In this document: in pieces, positions 52,982 through 63,802 of the stretch | Layout: each line of letters opens with the position of its first letter | Position numbering within the stretch: the stretch's first letter is position 1 | DNA from: Pelagibius marinus | GTDB lineage: Bacteria > Pseudomonadota > Alphaproteobacteria > Kiloniellales > Kiloniellaceae | Reading direction: 5' to 3' | NCBI RefSeq assembly: GCF_014925385.1 | Contig: NZ_JACSDK010000009.1 | Location: forward strand, 124,001-188,000 | Length of the DNA: 64,000 nt | The notes under the pieces: generated by a model | Told to the model about the DNA's origin: nothing | What the model saw: the letters and a program-made list of their open reading frames with translations, nothing else | Database searches by the model: none | Made by a program: the position numbers and the translations under genes

Positions 52982-54436
52982 TCAGTGCACCGTGCAGACG
53001 AGGCAGGGATCGAAGGAGCGCACCACGTGCTGGACCGCCACCGGCTCGGTTTCGCCCGGGCGCAGCGGCGCGCCGACCAGCGCCTGCTCCAGGGCGCCGG
53101 GCGTGCCCGCCGCATCGCGCGGCGAGAAGTTCCAGGTGGTGGGCGCGATGATCTGGTAGTTGGCGATGACGCCCTTTTCCACCTTCAGCCAGTGGCCGAG
53201 GGAGCCGCGCGCCGCCTCGGTGAGGCCGACGCCCTGGGCCGCCTGCGGCGTGAGCGCATGGTCGATGAAGCGCTCACCGGGGCGCACCTCTTCCACCCAG
53301 CGCTCCATGGCCATGACCACCAGGGCGATCTCCAGCAGGCGCGCCACCACGCGGGAATGGACGTTGCCGCCGCCGGCCGCCACCAGGTCGCGGATCAGCG
53401 GGTGGCCCGCCACCGCCTGGCGGGCCAGCGCCCCGGTCTCGATCACCTTGCCGTCCAGGCGCGGCGCCTTGCACCAGGTGTAGCCATCGCTTTGCTCTCC
53501 GTCGGGCCTGGTCTCGCCCTCGAAGGGCGCCTGCGGGCCGTCGGCCTCGCGGTACCAGGCATGACTCAGATCCTCGCGGATCAACGCCGTGTCCAGGCCC
53601 GCGACCTCTTCGCCGCGCGTGAAGACCCCGCGCCGGAAGAGCGCCGCCTCCCCAGCCCCGTAGGCGCCATAGCTCATGAAGCGGTCGCCGGCGCGGCCCA
53701 GGCGCTCCAGCTCCAGCGCCTCGGAGATCATGAGGAAGTGGCGGAAATCGCTGCTGACCGCCGGGCGCTCCTCGGCCCAGGCGGCCAGCTCGGCGGCGGA
53801 GGCCAGCGCGGCGATGCGCTCCAGCGCGTCGCCGTAGAGGTGGCGTTCGAGATAGCGGCGAAAGGCGGCCAGCACCGCGGCGAGGCGCGCCAGCTCGTTG
53901 GCGCTGACCGCCCGGGTCGAGCCGCCGGGCTGGATGCCCAGGGTGTGCGGCCACTTGCCGGCGAGAAGGCCCATGACGTGCATGAACTGGGCGCGCGCCG
54001 GCAACACGTCCTGGGCCGCCGTGCCCTTCACCGCCCGGAAGCGGTCCGCCGCTTCGGCGTACCAAGGCTCCCCGGCATAGGCCTCGCGCGCGAAGTCCGG
54101 CATGAAGAAGAGGTAGAAGTGGGTCAGGTGGTCGGCGACGTTTTCCGCCGCGTGGATCAGGTTCACCGCCAGGCGCCCGTTGGGCGGCATGACAACACCT
54201 TGCGTCTCGGCCAGGGCGTAGGCGGCGGCCACCGACTGGGAGACCGAGCAGATGCCGCAGATGCGCGGGGCGTAAACCAGGGCGTCGGCCGGCGGCTTGC
54301 CGCGCAGGATCTGCTCGAAGCCGCGGTAGAGCGGCGAGACCACCCTGGCCTCGCGCACCGCATCGCCGTCGATGTCGAGCTTCACCTCCAGGTCGCCCTC
54401 GACCCGGTTGAAGGGGCCGACGATCAGCCGGCTCAT
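52982..54436 (-). CDS. hupV: Regulatory (H2-sensing) hydrogenase large subunit
   Basis: This 484-residue protein has the ligand motifs RICGICSVSQ (Cys60, Cys63) and DPCLVCTVH (Cys478, Cys481, His484). It stops directly after that His, so it lacks the C-terminal peptide that proteases remove from catalytic enzymes. That is the hallmark of group 2b sensors (HupV/HoxC), which mature without cleavage. With HupU it binds H2 and signals to HupT. It starts 10 bases after hupU. Confidence 0.94.
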   Translation of the reverse strand: MSRLIVGPFNRVEGDLEVKLDIDGDAVREARVVSPLYRGFEQILRGKPPADALVYAPRICGICSVSQSVAAAYALAETQGVVMPPNGRLAVNLIHAAENVADHLTHFYLFFMPDFAREAYAGEPWYAEAADRFRAVKGTAAQDVLPARAQFMHVMGLLAGKWPHTLGIQPGGSTRAVSANELARLAAVLAAFRRYLERHLYGDALERIAALASAAELAAWAEERPAVSSDFRHFLMISEALELERLGRAGDRFMSYGAYGAGEAALFRRGVFTRGEEVAGLDTALIREDLSHAWYREADGPQAPFEGETRPDGEQSDGYTWCKAPRLDGKVIETGALARQAVAGHPLIRDLVAAGGGNVHSRVVARLLEIALVVMAMERWVEEVRPGERFIDHALTPQAAQGVGLTEAARGSLGHWLKVEKGVIANYQIIAPTTWNFSPRDAAGTPGALEQALVGAPLRPGETEPVAVQHVVRSFDPCLVCTVH

Positions 54437-54446
54437 GGGAGGCGGC

Positions 54447-55478
54447 TCATGACGTCTGCTTCCGGCGGTCGACCGGCGGCAGCACCAGGTGATCCTCGAC
54501 CGCGTTCTTCTTCAGCCGCGCCGGCGTCGCCGCCTTGGAGAGGGAGGCGAGCGCCACGAACCAGGCCTTGGGCATGTCGGTCGGCAGGCCGATGGGAATG
54601 CCGGAGACTTTCGGCGTCTCGGTGAAGGTGTGGCCCGGTTCCTCGAAGACCGGGGCCGTGCAGTTGATGCAGGGATAGCCGCCGTCGATGCAGGAGCCGG
54701 AGCCGTTCCACGGCCGGATGTTGCAGTCGGCGCGCGCCTGGGTGCCCTTGCAGCCCAGGTTCTCCATCATGCAGCCCAGGTCGCAGAGCTTCTCGGCGCT
54801 GGCCTTGAACTCGTAGAACTCGTTGCGCGCGCAGCCGTGGTGGACGAGGTGCACCGTGTAGGCCAGCGGGCGTTCCCACTCGTCCAGGTGCTGGGCGGTG
54901 AAGCTGCCGGCGGCGATCTGGTGCAGCGCCTCGGTCAGCCAGTCGGGATGGATGGGGCAGCCGGAGATGTTGACGACCGGCAGGCCGGCGCGCGAGCGGA
55001 AGTCGGCGCCCAGCAGGCCGCCGGCCTCCGTGCCGTCGTAGGCCAGGCCGCAGGCCTCCACCTCGTTGAGGCCCGCCGCGGTGATGCCGCCGAAGGCGGC
55101 GCAGCTGCCCACCGCCACCACGTAGTCCGCCTGCTGCGCCAGGTCCTTGAGCCAGGCCATGACCGGGCGGTCGCTGCCCGACATCATGTGGAAGCGCCCG
55201 CTGCCGTTGGGCCCGCGCATTACCGCGCCCTCCAGGCAGAGGATGTCCAGCGGCTCCTCCCCGGCGGCGATGCGCTCCAGGAGCTCGATGACGCCGCGCC
55301 CGCTGAGCTCGCTCAAGGAGGGGTGCCACAGCACCTCGATGTTCGCTGCCTCGAAGGCGGTCAGCAGGTCGGGGCCCTCGGCGCCCAGCAGCGACAGGGT
55401 GCAGCCGCCGCAGCCGCCGGACTGCAGCCACAGCATCCTGAGGCGGCGCTTCCCGCCGTTAGTCTTCGGCTGGGCCAT
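54447..55478 (-). CDS. hupU: Regulatory (H2-sensing) hydrogenase small subunit
   Basis: This 343-residue protein has no Tat signal, as expected for the cytoplasmic sensor. Cluster ligands are visible in LQSGGCGGCTLSLLG, VGSCAAFGGI, ISGCPIHPDWL, CARNEFYEF and CDLGCMMENLGCKG. Its start lies 20 bases inside the end of hupT, on the same strand. It should form a complex with HupV and relay H2 binding to the kinase. Confidence 0.93.
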   Translation of the reverse strand: MAQPKTNGGKRRLRMLWLQSGGCGGCTLSLLGAEGPDLLTAFEAANIEVLWHPSLSELSGRGVIELLERIAAGEEPLDILCLEGAVMRGPNGSGRFHMMSGSDRPVMAWLKDLAQQADYVVAVGSCAAFGGITAAGLNEVEACGLAYDGTEAGGLLGADFRSRAGLPVVNISGCPIHPDWLTEALHQIAAGSFTAQHLDEWERPLAYTVHLVHHGCARNEFYEFKASAEKLCDLGCMMENLGCKGTQARADCNIRPWNGSGSCIDGGYPCINCTAPVFEEPGHTFTETPKVSGIPIGLPTDMPKAWFVALASLSKAATPARLKKNAVEDHLVLPPVDRRKQTS

Positions 55479-56826
55479 GATCCGGTATCCTGAGGGTGAA
55501 GAGAGCGCCGCCGCCGGGCCGGTTGGCCGCGGTCAGGTCGCCGCCGTGCTTCTGCGCCATGGAATAGCTGACGTAGAGGCCGAGGCCGGTGCCCTGGCCG
55601 ATGGGTTTGGTGGTGAAGAAGGGCTCGAAGATCTTGTCCAGGTCGCCCGCGGCGATGCCGCTGCCGTTGTCGGCCACCTCGACCAGGATGTCGGCGCCCT
55701 GGCGGCGGGCGGCAATCTCGATCGCGCCGTCGTCGCGCCCCGCCAGCACATCGGTGGCGTTCTGCACCAGGTTGACGATGATCTGGTGCAGGTGCCCCTT
55801 GCGCCCCACCATCTCCAGGCTGTCCGGCAGATCGAAGCGCACCTGGGGCTTCACCCGCTCGGCCTTGATCACCCAGTCGGTCGCCGTGCGGATCAGCTTC
55901 ACCAGGTCGAAGCCTTCCTGGGTTTCCTCCTGGTTGCTGGAAAAGCGGCGCAGGTCCTGCACGATGTCGCTGACCCGCTCGGCGCCCTCCAGGGTGCCTT
56001 CCACCAGGGGCGAGATGTCGCGCACCACCCGGTCGATCTTCAGTTCCTCGCGCAGGGCTTTCAGCTCCGGGCAGGCGTCGTAGCGCTCACAGGCCTCCAG
56101 GTACCTGGTGATGGCGATGCCGTAGCGCTTCAGCGCGTGCATATTGCCGAAGACGAAGCTGATGGGATTGTTCAGCTCGTGCGCCACGCCGGCCACCAGG
56201 CGGCCCAGCGCGGCCATCTTTTCCGAGGCCACCAGTTGCTGCTGGGTCTGGGTCAACTGCTGGTGCGCCAGGTCCAGTTCGCGGTAGGCGCGGCGCAGTT
56301 CGCCCACCGGGCGGCCGACCAGCACCATGCCGGCCAGGCGCCCGCGGTGGTCGCGCCGGGCGGTGCAGTTCATGGCCAGCGGCGCGGCATGGCCCTCGGC
56401 ATCCACCAGCGAGACCTCGCAGTCGGCCAGCTGCCCGTCCTTCTGCACACGCTCGGGAAAGGCGGTGACGGTGGCGTGGCTCGCCGCCTCGAAGATCTCG
56501 GTCAGCGGCAACCCGGCCAGCTCCGCCTCGCGGCGGCCGAGCAGCTTCTCCAGCGCCGGGTTCACCTGCTGGATGCGGCCCTGCAGGTCGCAGACGATAA
56601 GCACGTCGGTCATGGCCGCCAGCACCGAGCTGATGAAGGTCTGCGCCTCCTCCAGCCGGGCGTTCTGCTTTTCCAGCAGGGTCTGCGAGGCGATGAGGTC
56701 GGCGTAGACCTCGTCCATCTTCTGGACCACCTCGATCCAGGCCTCCTCGCCGGCCCCGATGGGCAGGTCGGGGTCGTGCGGCGCTGCCTTGTGGCGCTTC
56801 ACGGCGTGCGGGTCGGACCAGGCCAT
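55459..56826 (-). CDS. hupT: Sensor histidine kinase of the H2-sensing pathway
   Basis: This 455-residue soluble kinase has a helical N-terminal part followed by a PAS domain (about 65-185). The phospho-acceptor motif is VAGVAHELNNPISFVFGN, an ATPase N box is LVQNATDVLAG, and G boxes are VADNGSGIAAGD and GQGTGLGLYVSYSMAQKHGG. HupT/HoxJ autophosphorylates without H2 and is held by HupUV when H2 is present. Gene order hupR-hupT-hupU-hupV supports the name. It starts 12 bases after the hupR stop. Confidence 0.92.
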   Translation of the reverse strand: MAWSDPHAVKRHKAAPHDPDLPIGAGEEAWIEVVQKMDEVYADLIASQTLLEKQNARLEEAQTFISSVLAAMTDVLIVCDLQGRIQQVNPALEKLLGRREAELAGLPLTEIFEAASHATVTAFPERVQKDGQLADCEVSLVDAEGHAAPLAMNCTARRDHRGRLAGMVLVGRPVGELRRAYRELDLAHQQLTQTQQQLVASEKMAALGRLVAGVAHELNNPISFVFGNMHALKRYGIAITRYLEACERYDACPELKALREELKIDRVVRDISPLVEGTLEGAERVSDIVQDLRRFSSNQEETQEGFDLVKLIRTATDWVIKAERVKPQVRFDLPDSLEMVGRKGHLHQIIVNLVQNATDVLAGRDDGAIEIAARRQGADILVEVADNGSGIAAGDLDKIFEPFFTTKPIGQGTGLGLYVSYSMAQKHGGDLTAANRPGGGALFTLRIPDHGPAED

Positions 56827-56838
56827 CGGCGGAAATCC

Positions 56839-58335
<1,497 letters not shown>

Positions 58336-58338
58336 GGC

Positions 58339-59403
58339 TCAGCAGATCCTCGGCAGCTGCTCGCCGGCCAGCCAGTCGACCACGCGCCCGCCGCCGAAAG
58401 AGGTGCGCATCTGCACCATGGCGTGCGGGTCCTCGGTGACCTGGCCGATGAGGGCGGCCTCCCGCCCCAGGGGATGGGCGCGCAGGACCTCCAGCAGGCG
58501 CCCGGCGTCCTCGGCGTCACAGAGGCAGATCAGCTTGCCCTCGTTGGCGACGTAGAGCGGGTCGAGGCCCAGCAGCTCGCAGGCCGCCGTGACCTCCGGC
58601 TTCACCGGAATGGCTTCCTCTTCCAGGACCATGCCGACACCGGCCTGGCGGGCAATCTCGTTCAGCGTGGCCGCGAGGCCGCCGCGGGTCGGGTCGCGCA
58701 GCACCGCGATCTCCGGCACCGCGGCCACCATCTCGGCCACCAGCCCGTGCAGGGCGGCGCTGTCGGAGCGGATCTCCGTGTCGAAAGCCAGATTCTCGCG
58801 CTGGGAGAGGATGGCGATCCCGTGGTCGCCGATCGAGCCCGACAGCAGGATGGCCTGCCCGGGCCGCGCGCGCTGGGCCGAGATCTCGACGCCCTCCGGC
58901 ACCACCCCGATGCCGGTGGTGGTGATGAAGACGCCGTCGCCGTTGCCCTTCTCGACCACCTTGGTGTCGCCGGTGACAACCGGCACGCCGGCCTCGCGCG
59001 CCGCCGCGGCCATGGAGATGACGATGCGCTCCAGGTCGGCCAGCGGAAAGCCCTCCTCCAGGATGAAGCCGGCCGTAAGGTAGAGCGGCTTCGCCCCGGC
59101 CATGGCCACGTCGTTCAGGGTGCCATGCACCGCCAGCGAGCCGATGTCGCCGCCGGGGAAGAACAGCGGCGAGATGACGTGGCCGTCGGTGGAGATCGCG
59201 AGGCGGCCCGGCGGCACAGCGCAGAGCGCCGCGTCATGGCCCTGGCGCAGCAGGGCGTTGTCCAGGTGGCGCAGGAAGAGATTGTCGATCAGCTCGGCCA
59301 TGCCGCGCCCGCCGCCGCCGTGGGTCATGTTGACGGTGCCGCGCAACGTCGACGTTTTTGCCGGGGCCTTATGTTTTGTCATCTTGGGGGCGATCATGTT
59401 CAT
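58339..59403 (-). CDS. hypE: Hydrogenase maturation protein HypE
   Basis: This 354-residue protein begins with the HypE glycine-rich stretch MTHGGGGRGMAELI and has DVAMAGAKPLYLTAGFI, VTGDTKVVEKGNGDG and LRDPTRGGLAATLNEIA. It ends LPRIC, whose terminal Cys receives the carbamoyl group from HypF and is dehydrated to thiocyanate. Its start shares ATGA with the hypD stop. It supplies cyanide ligands to iron together with HypC and HypD. Confidence 0.95.
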   Translation of the reverse strand: MNMIAPKMTKHKAPAKTSTLRGTVNMTHGGGGRGMAELIDNLFLRHLDNALLRQGHDAALCAVPPGRLAISTDGHVISPLFFPGGDIGSLAVHGTLNDVAMAGAKPLYLTAGFILEEGFPLADLERIVISMAAAAREAGVPVVTGDTKVVEKGNGDGVFITTTGIGVVPEGVEISAQRARPGQAILLSGSIGDHGIAILSQRENLAFDTEIRSDSAALHGLVAEMVAAVPEIAVLRDPTRGGLAATLNEIARQAGVGMVLEEEAIPVKPEVTAACELLGLDPLYVANEGKLICLCDAEDAGRLLEVLRAHPLGREAALIGQVTEDPHAMVQMRTSFGGGRVVDWLAGEQLPRIC

Positions 59404-60542
59404 GCCGCCGCTCCCTTCTTCTGCTCTTCAGGGCCCCGGAAGCGTCCGTAGCTCCAGTAGGCGGCGCAGGCCCCCTCGGAAGACACCATGCAGGAGCCCA
59501 TGGGATTGTCGGGCGTGCAGACCGTGCCGAAGAGCTTGCAGTCCGTCGGCTTCTTGGCGCCGCGCAGGATGGCCGGGCACTCGCAGGACTTCACCTCGCG
59601 GGAGTCCTTGGCGGCCAGCGGGAAGCGCTGCTCGGCGTCGAAGGCGGCGTAGCGCGCGCGCAGCTTCAGGGCGCTTTCCGGGATCGCGCCGAGGCCGCGC
59701 CACTCGAAGCTGCGGCGCGGCTCGAAGACCTCGGCCACCAGAACCTGGGCCTTGAGGTTGCCCTCGGGCGTCACCACGCGGGTGTACTCGTTCTCCACCT
59801 CGTGGCGGCCCTCGTTGATCTGGCGGATCGCCATGAGGCTGGCCTGCATGACGTCCAGCGGCTCGAAGCCGGCGATGACGACAGGTTTTTTGAAAGTCTC
59901 CGCAAAAGGCTTGTAGGGATTGGAGCCGATCACCGAGCTGACGTGGGAGGGTCCGAGGAAACCGTCGATCTTCACCTCTTCCTCGCCCGCCGTTTCCAGC
60001 AGGTGGCGCATGGCCGGCGGTGTCATCACGTGATTGGAGAAGACCGTGAAGTTGGTGAGGCCCAGGGCCTCCGCCTGCTTCACCGCAACCGCCGTCGGCG
60101 GCGTGGTGGTCTCGAAGCCGATGGCGAAGAACACCACCTCGCGCTCCGGGTTGTCGCGGGCGACCTTCAGGGCGTCCAGGGTGGAATAGACCATGCGCAC
60201 GTCGGCGCCGTCGGCCTTGGCCCGGATCAGGCTGCGCTGCTTGGTGCCGGGCACGCGCATCATGTCGCCGTAGGTGCAGAGGATGACCCCGTGGCGCTCG
60301 GCCAGCTCCACCGCGTCGTCCAGACGGCGCACCGGCAGCACGCAGACGGGGCAGCCGGGGCCGTGCACAAACTCCACGTTGTCCGGCATGAGGTCCTGCA
60401 CGCCGTAGCGGAAGATGGCGTGGGTGTGGCCGCCGCAGAACTCCATCAGGTGGTAGTCGCGCCCGGTATCGCTTTCGCGGGCGATGGCCTCGGCCAGGGT
60501 GCGGGCCAGGCCGCGGTCGCGGAATTCGCGGATGTACTTCAT
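59400..60542 (-). CDS. hypD: Hydrogenase maturation protein HypD
   Basis: This 380-residue iron-sulfur scaffold with HypC carries the Fe(CN)2CO unit. Conserved motifs are MEFCGGHTHAIFRYG, VHGPGCPVCVLP, FFAIGFETTTPPTAVA and FLGPSHVSSVIG. The C-terminal cluster ligands lie in CECPAILRG, CKLFGTVC and CMVSSEGACAAYWSYG. It overlaps hypC and hypE by four bases each. Length is normal. Confidence 0.95.
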   Translation of the reverse strand: MKYIREFRDRGLARTLAEAIARESDTGRDYHLMEFCGGHTHAIFRYGVQDLMPDNVEFVHGPGCPVCVLPVRRLDDAVELAERHGVILCTYGDMMRVPGTKQRSLIRAKADGADVRMVYSTLDALKVARDNPEREVVFFAIGFETTTPPTAVAVKQAEALGLTNFTVFSNHVMTPPAMRHLLETAGEEEVKIDGFLGPSHVSSVIGSNPYKPFAETFKKPVVIAGFEPLDVMQASLMAIRQINEGRHEVENEYTRVVTPEGNLKAQVLVAEVFEPRRSFEWRGLGAIPESALKLRARYAAFDAEQRFPLAAKDSREVKSCECPAILRGAKKPTDCKLFGTVCTPDNPMGSCMVSSEGACAAYWSYGRFRGPEEQKKGAAA

Positions 60543-60829
60543 GGCGTCTCTCCCCCCTGGACGTCGCCGGGCACCTCGCCCTGAACGGGCGCCAGCTCCA
60601 TGACCTCCTCGCTCAGCACGCCGGCCTCGGCCATGAGCTTCAGGGTGCGCTCGGCCTCCTCCGGGCTCACCTTGTGCAGCGCGTAGCCCACGTGGATGAG
60701 CACGAAGTCACCCAGGGCCACGTCCTCCACCAGCGCCAGGGAGATTTCCTTGGTCACGCCTTCCAGGGAGACGGTGGCCATGCCACCCTCGCCCAATTCG
60801 ACCACCTTGGCCGGCAATGCCAGACACAT
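60539..60829 (-). CDS. hypC: Hydrogenase maturation chaperone HypC
   Basis: The product is 96 residues from ATG 60829; the longer frame upstream runs into hypB and adds no family sequence. It begins MCLALPAKVVEL, with the essential N-terminal Cys2, and contains DVALGDFVLIHVGYALHKVS. HypC shuttles iron with its ligands to the large subunit precursor. It lies 14 bases after hypB. Confidence 0.94.
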   Translation of the reverse strand: MCLALPAKVVELGEGGMATVSLEGVTKEISLALVEDVALGDFVLIHVGYALHKVSPEEAERTLKLMAEAGVLSEEVMELAPVQGEVPGDVQGGETP

Positions 60830-60843
60830 GATACCTCTCCCCC

Positions 60844-61722
60844 TCAGCCTGTTTGTGCGTTGAATTGAGAAGCTGCGGCGCCCTGTGTCGCTTCGACCCG
60901 CTCGCGCGCCGCCGCGATCCAGGCCAGCCATTCAACCAGGCCCTCGCCGCTGCGCGCCGAGACCCGCAGCACCTCGATTGCCGGATTGACCTTGCGGGCG
61001 TTGGCGACGGCGGCTGCCACGTCGAAGTCCAGGTGCGGTAACAAATCAGTCTTGTTCAGCAGCACCAGGTCGGCGGCGGCGAACATGTCCGGGTATTTCA
61101 GCGGCTTGTCCTCGCCCTCGGTGACCGAGAGGATCGCCACCTTGTGCGCCTCGCCCAGGTCGAAGGCGGCGGGGCAGACCAGGTTGCCGACGTTCTCGAT
61201 GAAGAGGACGCTGCCGGCGGCGGGGTCCAGGTGCTCCACCGCGTGGCCCACCATGTGGCCGTCCAGGTGGCAGCCCTTGCCGGTGTTGATCTGCAGCGCA
61301 GGGGCGCCGGTGGCGCGGATGCGCTCGGCGTCCGCCGAGGTCTGCTGGTCGCCCTCGATGACGTAGGCGGGAAAACGTCCCTCCAGTTCCTCGATCGTAC
61401 GGACCAGCAAGGTGGTCTTGCCGGAGCCGGGGCTGGAGACCAGGTTCAGCGCCAGGATACCGCGTTCGGCGAAGAAGCGCCGGTTGGCGGCGGCGTAGCC
61501 GTTGTTCTTTGCCAGGATGTCCTGCTCCAGGGTCACCAGGCGGCTCTGGCTCATGCCGGGCACGGCGACGCCGGCCGGACCCTCGCCGTAGTGGTGCAGC
61601 TCGCAGTGGTCATGGGCATGATCATGGTGATGATCGTGGCCGTGGTGGTGATGATGGTGATGGGGCACGGCGGAACCTTCGATCCGCACTTCCCCTTCAC
61701 CGCAGCCGCAGACGTTGCACAT
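60844..61722 (-). CDS. hypB: Nickel-insertion GTPase HypB with His-rich region
   Basis: The product is 292 residues from ATG 61722, overlapping the hypA stop by one base. The N terminus [11 protein letters not shown] is the high-affinity nickel site. Residues 21-44 contain 16 histidines, a nickel-storage tail as in HypB of rhizobia and Rhodobacter. The G domain has [12 protein letters not shown] (P loop), [30 protein letters not shown] and LNKTDLLPH. It loads nickel into hydrogenase with HypA. Confidence 0.95.
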   Translation of the reverse strand: MCNVCGCGEGEVRIEGSAVPHHHHHHHGHDHHHDHAHDHCELHHYGEGPAGVAVPGMSQSRLVTLEQDILAKNNGYAAANRRFFAERGILALNLVSSPGSGKTTLLVRTIEELEGRFPAYVIEGDQQTSADAERIRATGAPALQINTGKGCHLDGHMVGHAVEHLDPAAGSVLFIENVGNLVCPAAFDLGEAHKVAILSVTEGEDKPLKYPDMFAAADLVLLNKTDLLPHLDFDVAAAVANARKVNPAIEVLRVSARSGEGLVEWLAWIAAARERVEATQGAAASQFNAQTG

Positions 61723-62063
61723 CAGTTCACCTCCAGTTCCTTGATCCGCAGTTCCTCGCCGCCGGTCACCTGCAGCTGGTGCGAGCCGCAGCGCGGGCAG
61801 GCATCGAAGCGTTGACCGATGGGCACCGTGGCGGCGCAGGGCAGGCACCAGGCTTGCGCCGGACACTCGATGATTTCCAGGCTGGCTTCGGCCGCCAGGG
61901 AGTTGCGCATGACCACGTCGAAGCCGAACTTCAGGGCCTCGATCTCCACGCCCGAGAGTGGGCCGATCTCCAGGCAGACCCGCTCGACGCGGGAGAAGTT
62001 CTGCAGCCGCGCCTGTTCCTCCAGGGTCTGCAGGATGCTCTGGCAGATCGACATCTCGTGCAT
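61722..62063 (-). CDS. hypA: Nickel metallochaperone HypA
   Basis: This 113-residue protein begins [18 protein letters not shown]; His2 is the nickel ligand. The zinc site has CLPCAATV (Cys pair) and CPRCGSHQL. It delivers nickel to the hydrogenase large subunit with HypB. It starts within the hupK stop (TGATG) and ends at the hypB start. Confidence 0.95.
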   Translation of the reverse strand: MHEMSICQSILQTLEEQARLQNFSRVERVCLEIGPLSGVEIEALKFGFDVVMRNSLAAEASLEIIECPAQAWCLPCAATVPIGQRFDACPRCGSHQLQVTGGEELRIKELEVN

Positions 62064-63220
62064 CAGGCGGCCCTCACTTCGTGGCGGACGCAGGGGTCGA
62101 CGGCGTTGACCAGCAGCTCCGCCAGGCGCCGGCGGGTCGCCGCCTCCGCCGCCGGCAATCGGGAAAGACTGCGTTGGGCGATGCCCGCGGCATCGAAGTT
62201 CCAGCGCGTCGGCGCCAGGATACGGTAGCGGGCGACGGCGCCGTCGCGCAACTCCACCGCATGAATGAGCAGGCCGCGCGCCGCCTCGACCGCGGCGAAA
62301 CCGACCCCTCCGCCCCGCGGCGCGTGCAGGGGCGGCGGCGTTTCCTCCTGAACGAGCGCGCGCAGCACCGCCGGCAGGCCCGCCAGTTCCACCAGGCGGG
62401 CGGTGAGCCGCGCGGCCAGGCCGCCGCTCTCCAGGCTCGCCAGCAGCGGATCGTCCAGATTGCGGGAGAAGGGCGTGGTCTCGGGCAGGGCCGCACCGGC
62501 GGCCAGCGGCAGCTCGCCGCCGTGCTTCAGCCAGGCCCGCAGGTCCTCGGCCGCCGGCACCGTCAGAGGAGTGGCCTGAACCGCCCCGGCGTCGCGCCAG
62601 CCGTTCTCCTCCACGGCGGCCAGCAGTTGCCCGGCGAGGCAGCCACTCTCTTCCGCCCAGGCCCGCAGGCCGTCCCAGCCGCGCCGCGCCCGCCAGTCTT
62701 CCAGCGGCTCGCCGAAGATCTCGCGGACCAGCAGGTCCTCCGCCGTGCCGATGACTTTGAGGGCTGCCACCCTGTCGGGGGCGGCTTCGCCGCCCAGGGC
62801 GAAGGGCGCTTCTTCCCCGAAGAGCGCCGCCGTCAGCGCCGGCAGCAGCTCCATCACCGGGCGCAGGCGTTCGGCCTGCGGCGGCAGGCCTAGAAAGCCG
62901 GGCCAGTCGAGGGCGATGCGCAGGCTGTGCTCGCGCAGGGTTTCCATCCCGGTCAACGCCGCACGCGCCGCGCGGGTCTGCGCAGACGGCGCGCTGCCGA
63001 GGGCCTGTTCCAGGGCGGTGACCGCCGCCTGGCTCTGGGCGGTGCCGCAGAGCGCGTAGACCAGCGGCACCAGGGTGAGTGCTTCCTCCGGCCTGCGCCC
63101 GCGCAGCAGCCCGCCGATGTCGCCGGGTTCGGTGAAGGCGATCCGGGCCGGGGCGCCACGCGGCAGGTCGATGACGACGCGGCCTTCTAGTGTCCGGCCG
63201 GGAGAGAGGACGCCGCTCAT
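62063..63220 (-). CDS. hupK: Hydrogenase expression/assembly protein HupK (large-subunit relative)
   Basis: This 385-residue protein resembles a hydrogenase large subunit but its NiFe-binding motifs have decayed. The first ligand pair reads [12 protein letters not shown] (only Cys58 remains of RxCGxC), and the last reads [11 protein letters not shown] at the C terminus (Cys377 only). The middle keeps [19 protein letters not shown] and [16 protein letters not shown], as in true large subunits. HupK/HoxV acts as a scaffold during assembly of the uptake hydrogenase. It overlaps hybE by four bases. Confidence 0.88.
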   Translation of the reverse strand: MSGVLSPGRTLEGRVVIDLPRGAPARIAFTEPGDIGGLLRGRRPEEALTLVPLVYALCGTAQSQAAVTALEQALGSAPSAQTRAARAALTGMETLREHSLRIALDWPGFLGLPPQAERLRPVMELLPALTAALFGEEAPFALGGEAAPDRVAALKVIGTAEDLLVREIFGEPLEDWRARRGWDGLRAWAEESGCLAGQLLAAVEENGWRDAGAVQATPLTVPAAEDLRAWLKHGGELPLAAGAALPETTPFSRNLDDPLLASLESGGLAARLTARLVELAGLPAVLRALVQEETPPPLHAPRGGGVGFAAVEAARGLLIHAVELRDGAVARYRILAPTRWNFDAAGIAQRSLSRLPAAEAATRRRLAELLVNAVDPCVRHEVRAA

Positions 63221-63801
63221 GCCTGGCTTTCCTCTCTCGCGGCAGGACCGCGCAGGAAGGCGCGGCGGCTGACGGTGGTGGGTTCGCTCCGGGATTCCTC
63301 AGCCCCCTCCGCTTCCGGTTCGGACTCTTCCTCCGCCGGCAGTTCGCCGCGCCAGATCATCGCCATCTCCGCTTCCGCCGGCTCTGCTTCGTCGGCGGCG
63401 AAAAGCTCCTCAAGCGCCGCCGCCGCCGTCGCCTCGGCGGCCTCCTGATCGGTGAACTCCAGGACCGGGGAGAAGAGCGAGCACATCCAGTAGCCGCCCA
63501 GGGCCTCTTCGCGCCCGCGGATGAACTCGAAGGCGCCGGCGGGAAAGGCGAAGCTCCGCTTGCTGCCGACCGGCAGATCGTCTTCTTCCTGCTGGCGCGG
63601 CAGCAGCATGAGGTTCAGGAACCAGGGGGTGATGAGGACCGAGAGCCAGAAGCCCTGCCACTCGCGGGTCCCCACCGCCTGCACCCGCAGCGCCGCGTTG
63701 AGGATCGGGACGCCCTCCATGCGCGTCGCGCCGATCGCCGCGAAGCAGCGTTCCAGCTGTTCTGCGGTTTCCTGGGCGGCGATGGTTTCGGGCGTGTCCA
63801 A
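63217..63801 (-). CDS. hupJ: Hydrogenase assembly chaperone HupJ (HybE family)
   Basis: This 194-residue protein starts at TTG 63801, just after the rubredoxin stop, with GAGG a few bases before. It matches HybE/HupJ: LERCFAAIGATRMEGVPILN, LRVQAVGTREWQGFWLSVLI, TPWFLNLMLLP, and GYWMCSLFSPVLEF. The last 70 residues are Glu/Ala-rich and likely disordered. The protein assists folding of the small subunit of uptake hydrogenases before Tat export. Next genes are hupK and hypA. Confidence 0.88.
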   Translation of the reverse strand: MDTPETIAAQETAEQLERCFAAIGATRMEGVPILNAALRVQAVGTREWQGFWLSVLITPWFLNLMLLPRQQEEDDLPVGSKRSFAFPAGAFEFIRGREEALGGYWMCSLFSPVLEFTDQEAAEATAAAALEELFAADEAEPAEAEMAMIWRGELPAEEESEPEAEGAEESRSEPTTVSRRAFLRGPAAREESQA

Positions 63802-63802
63802 C

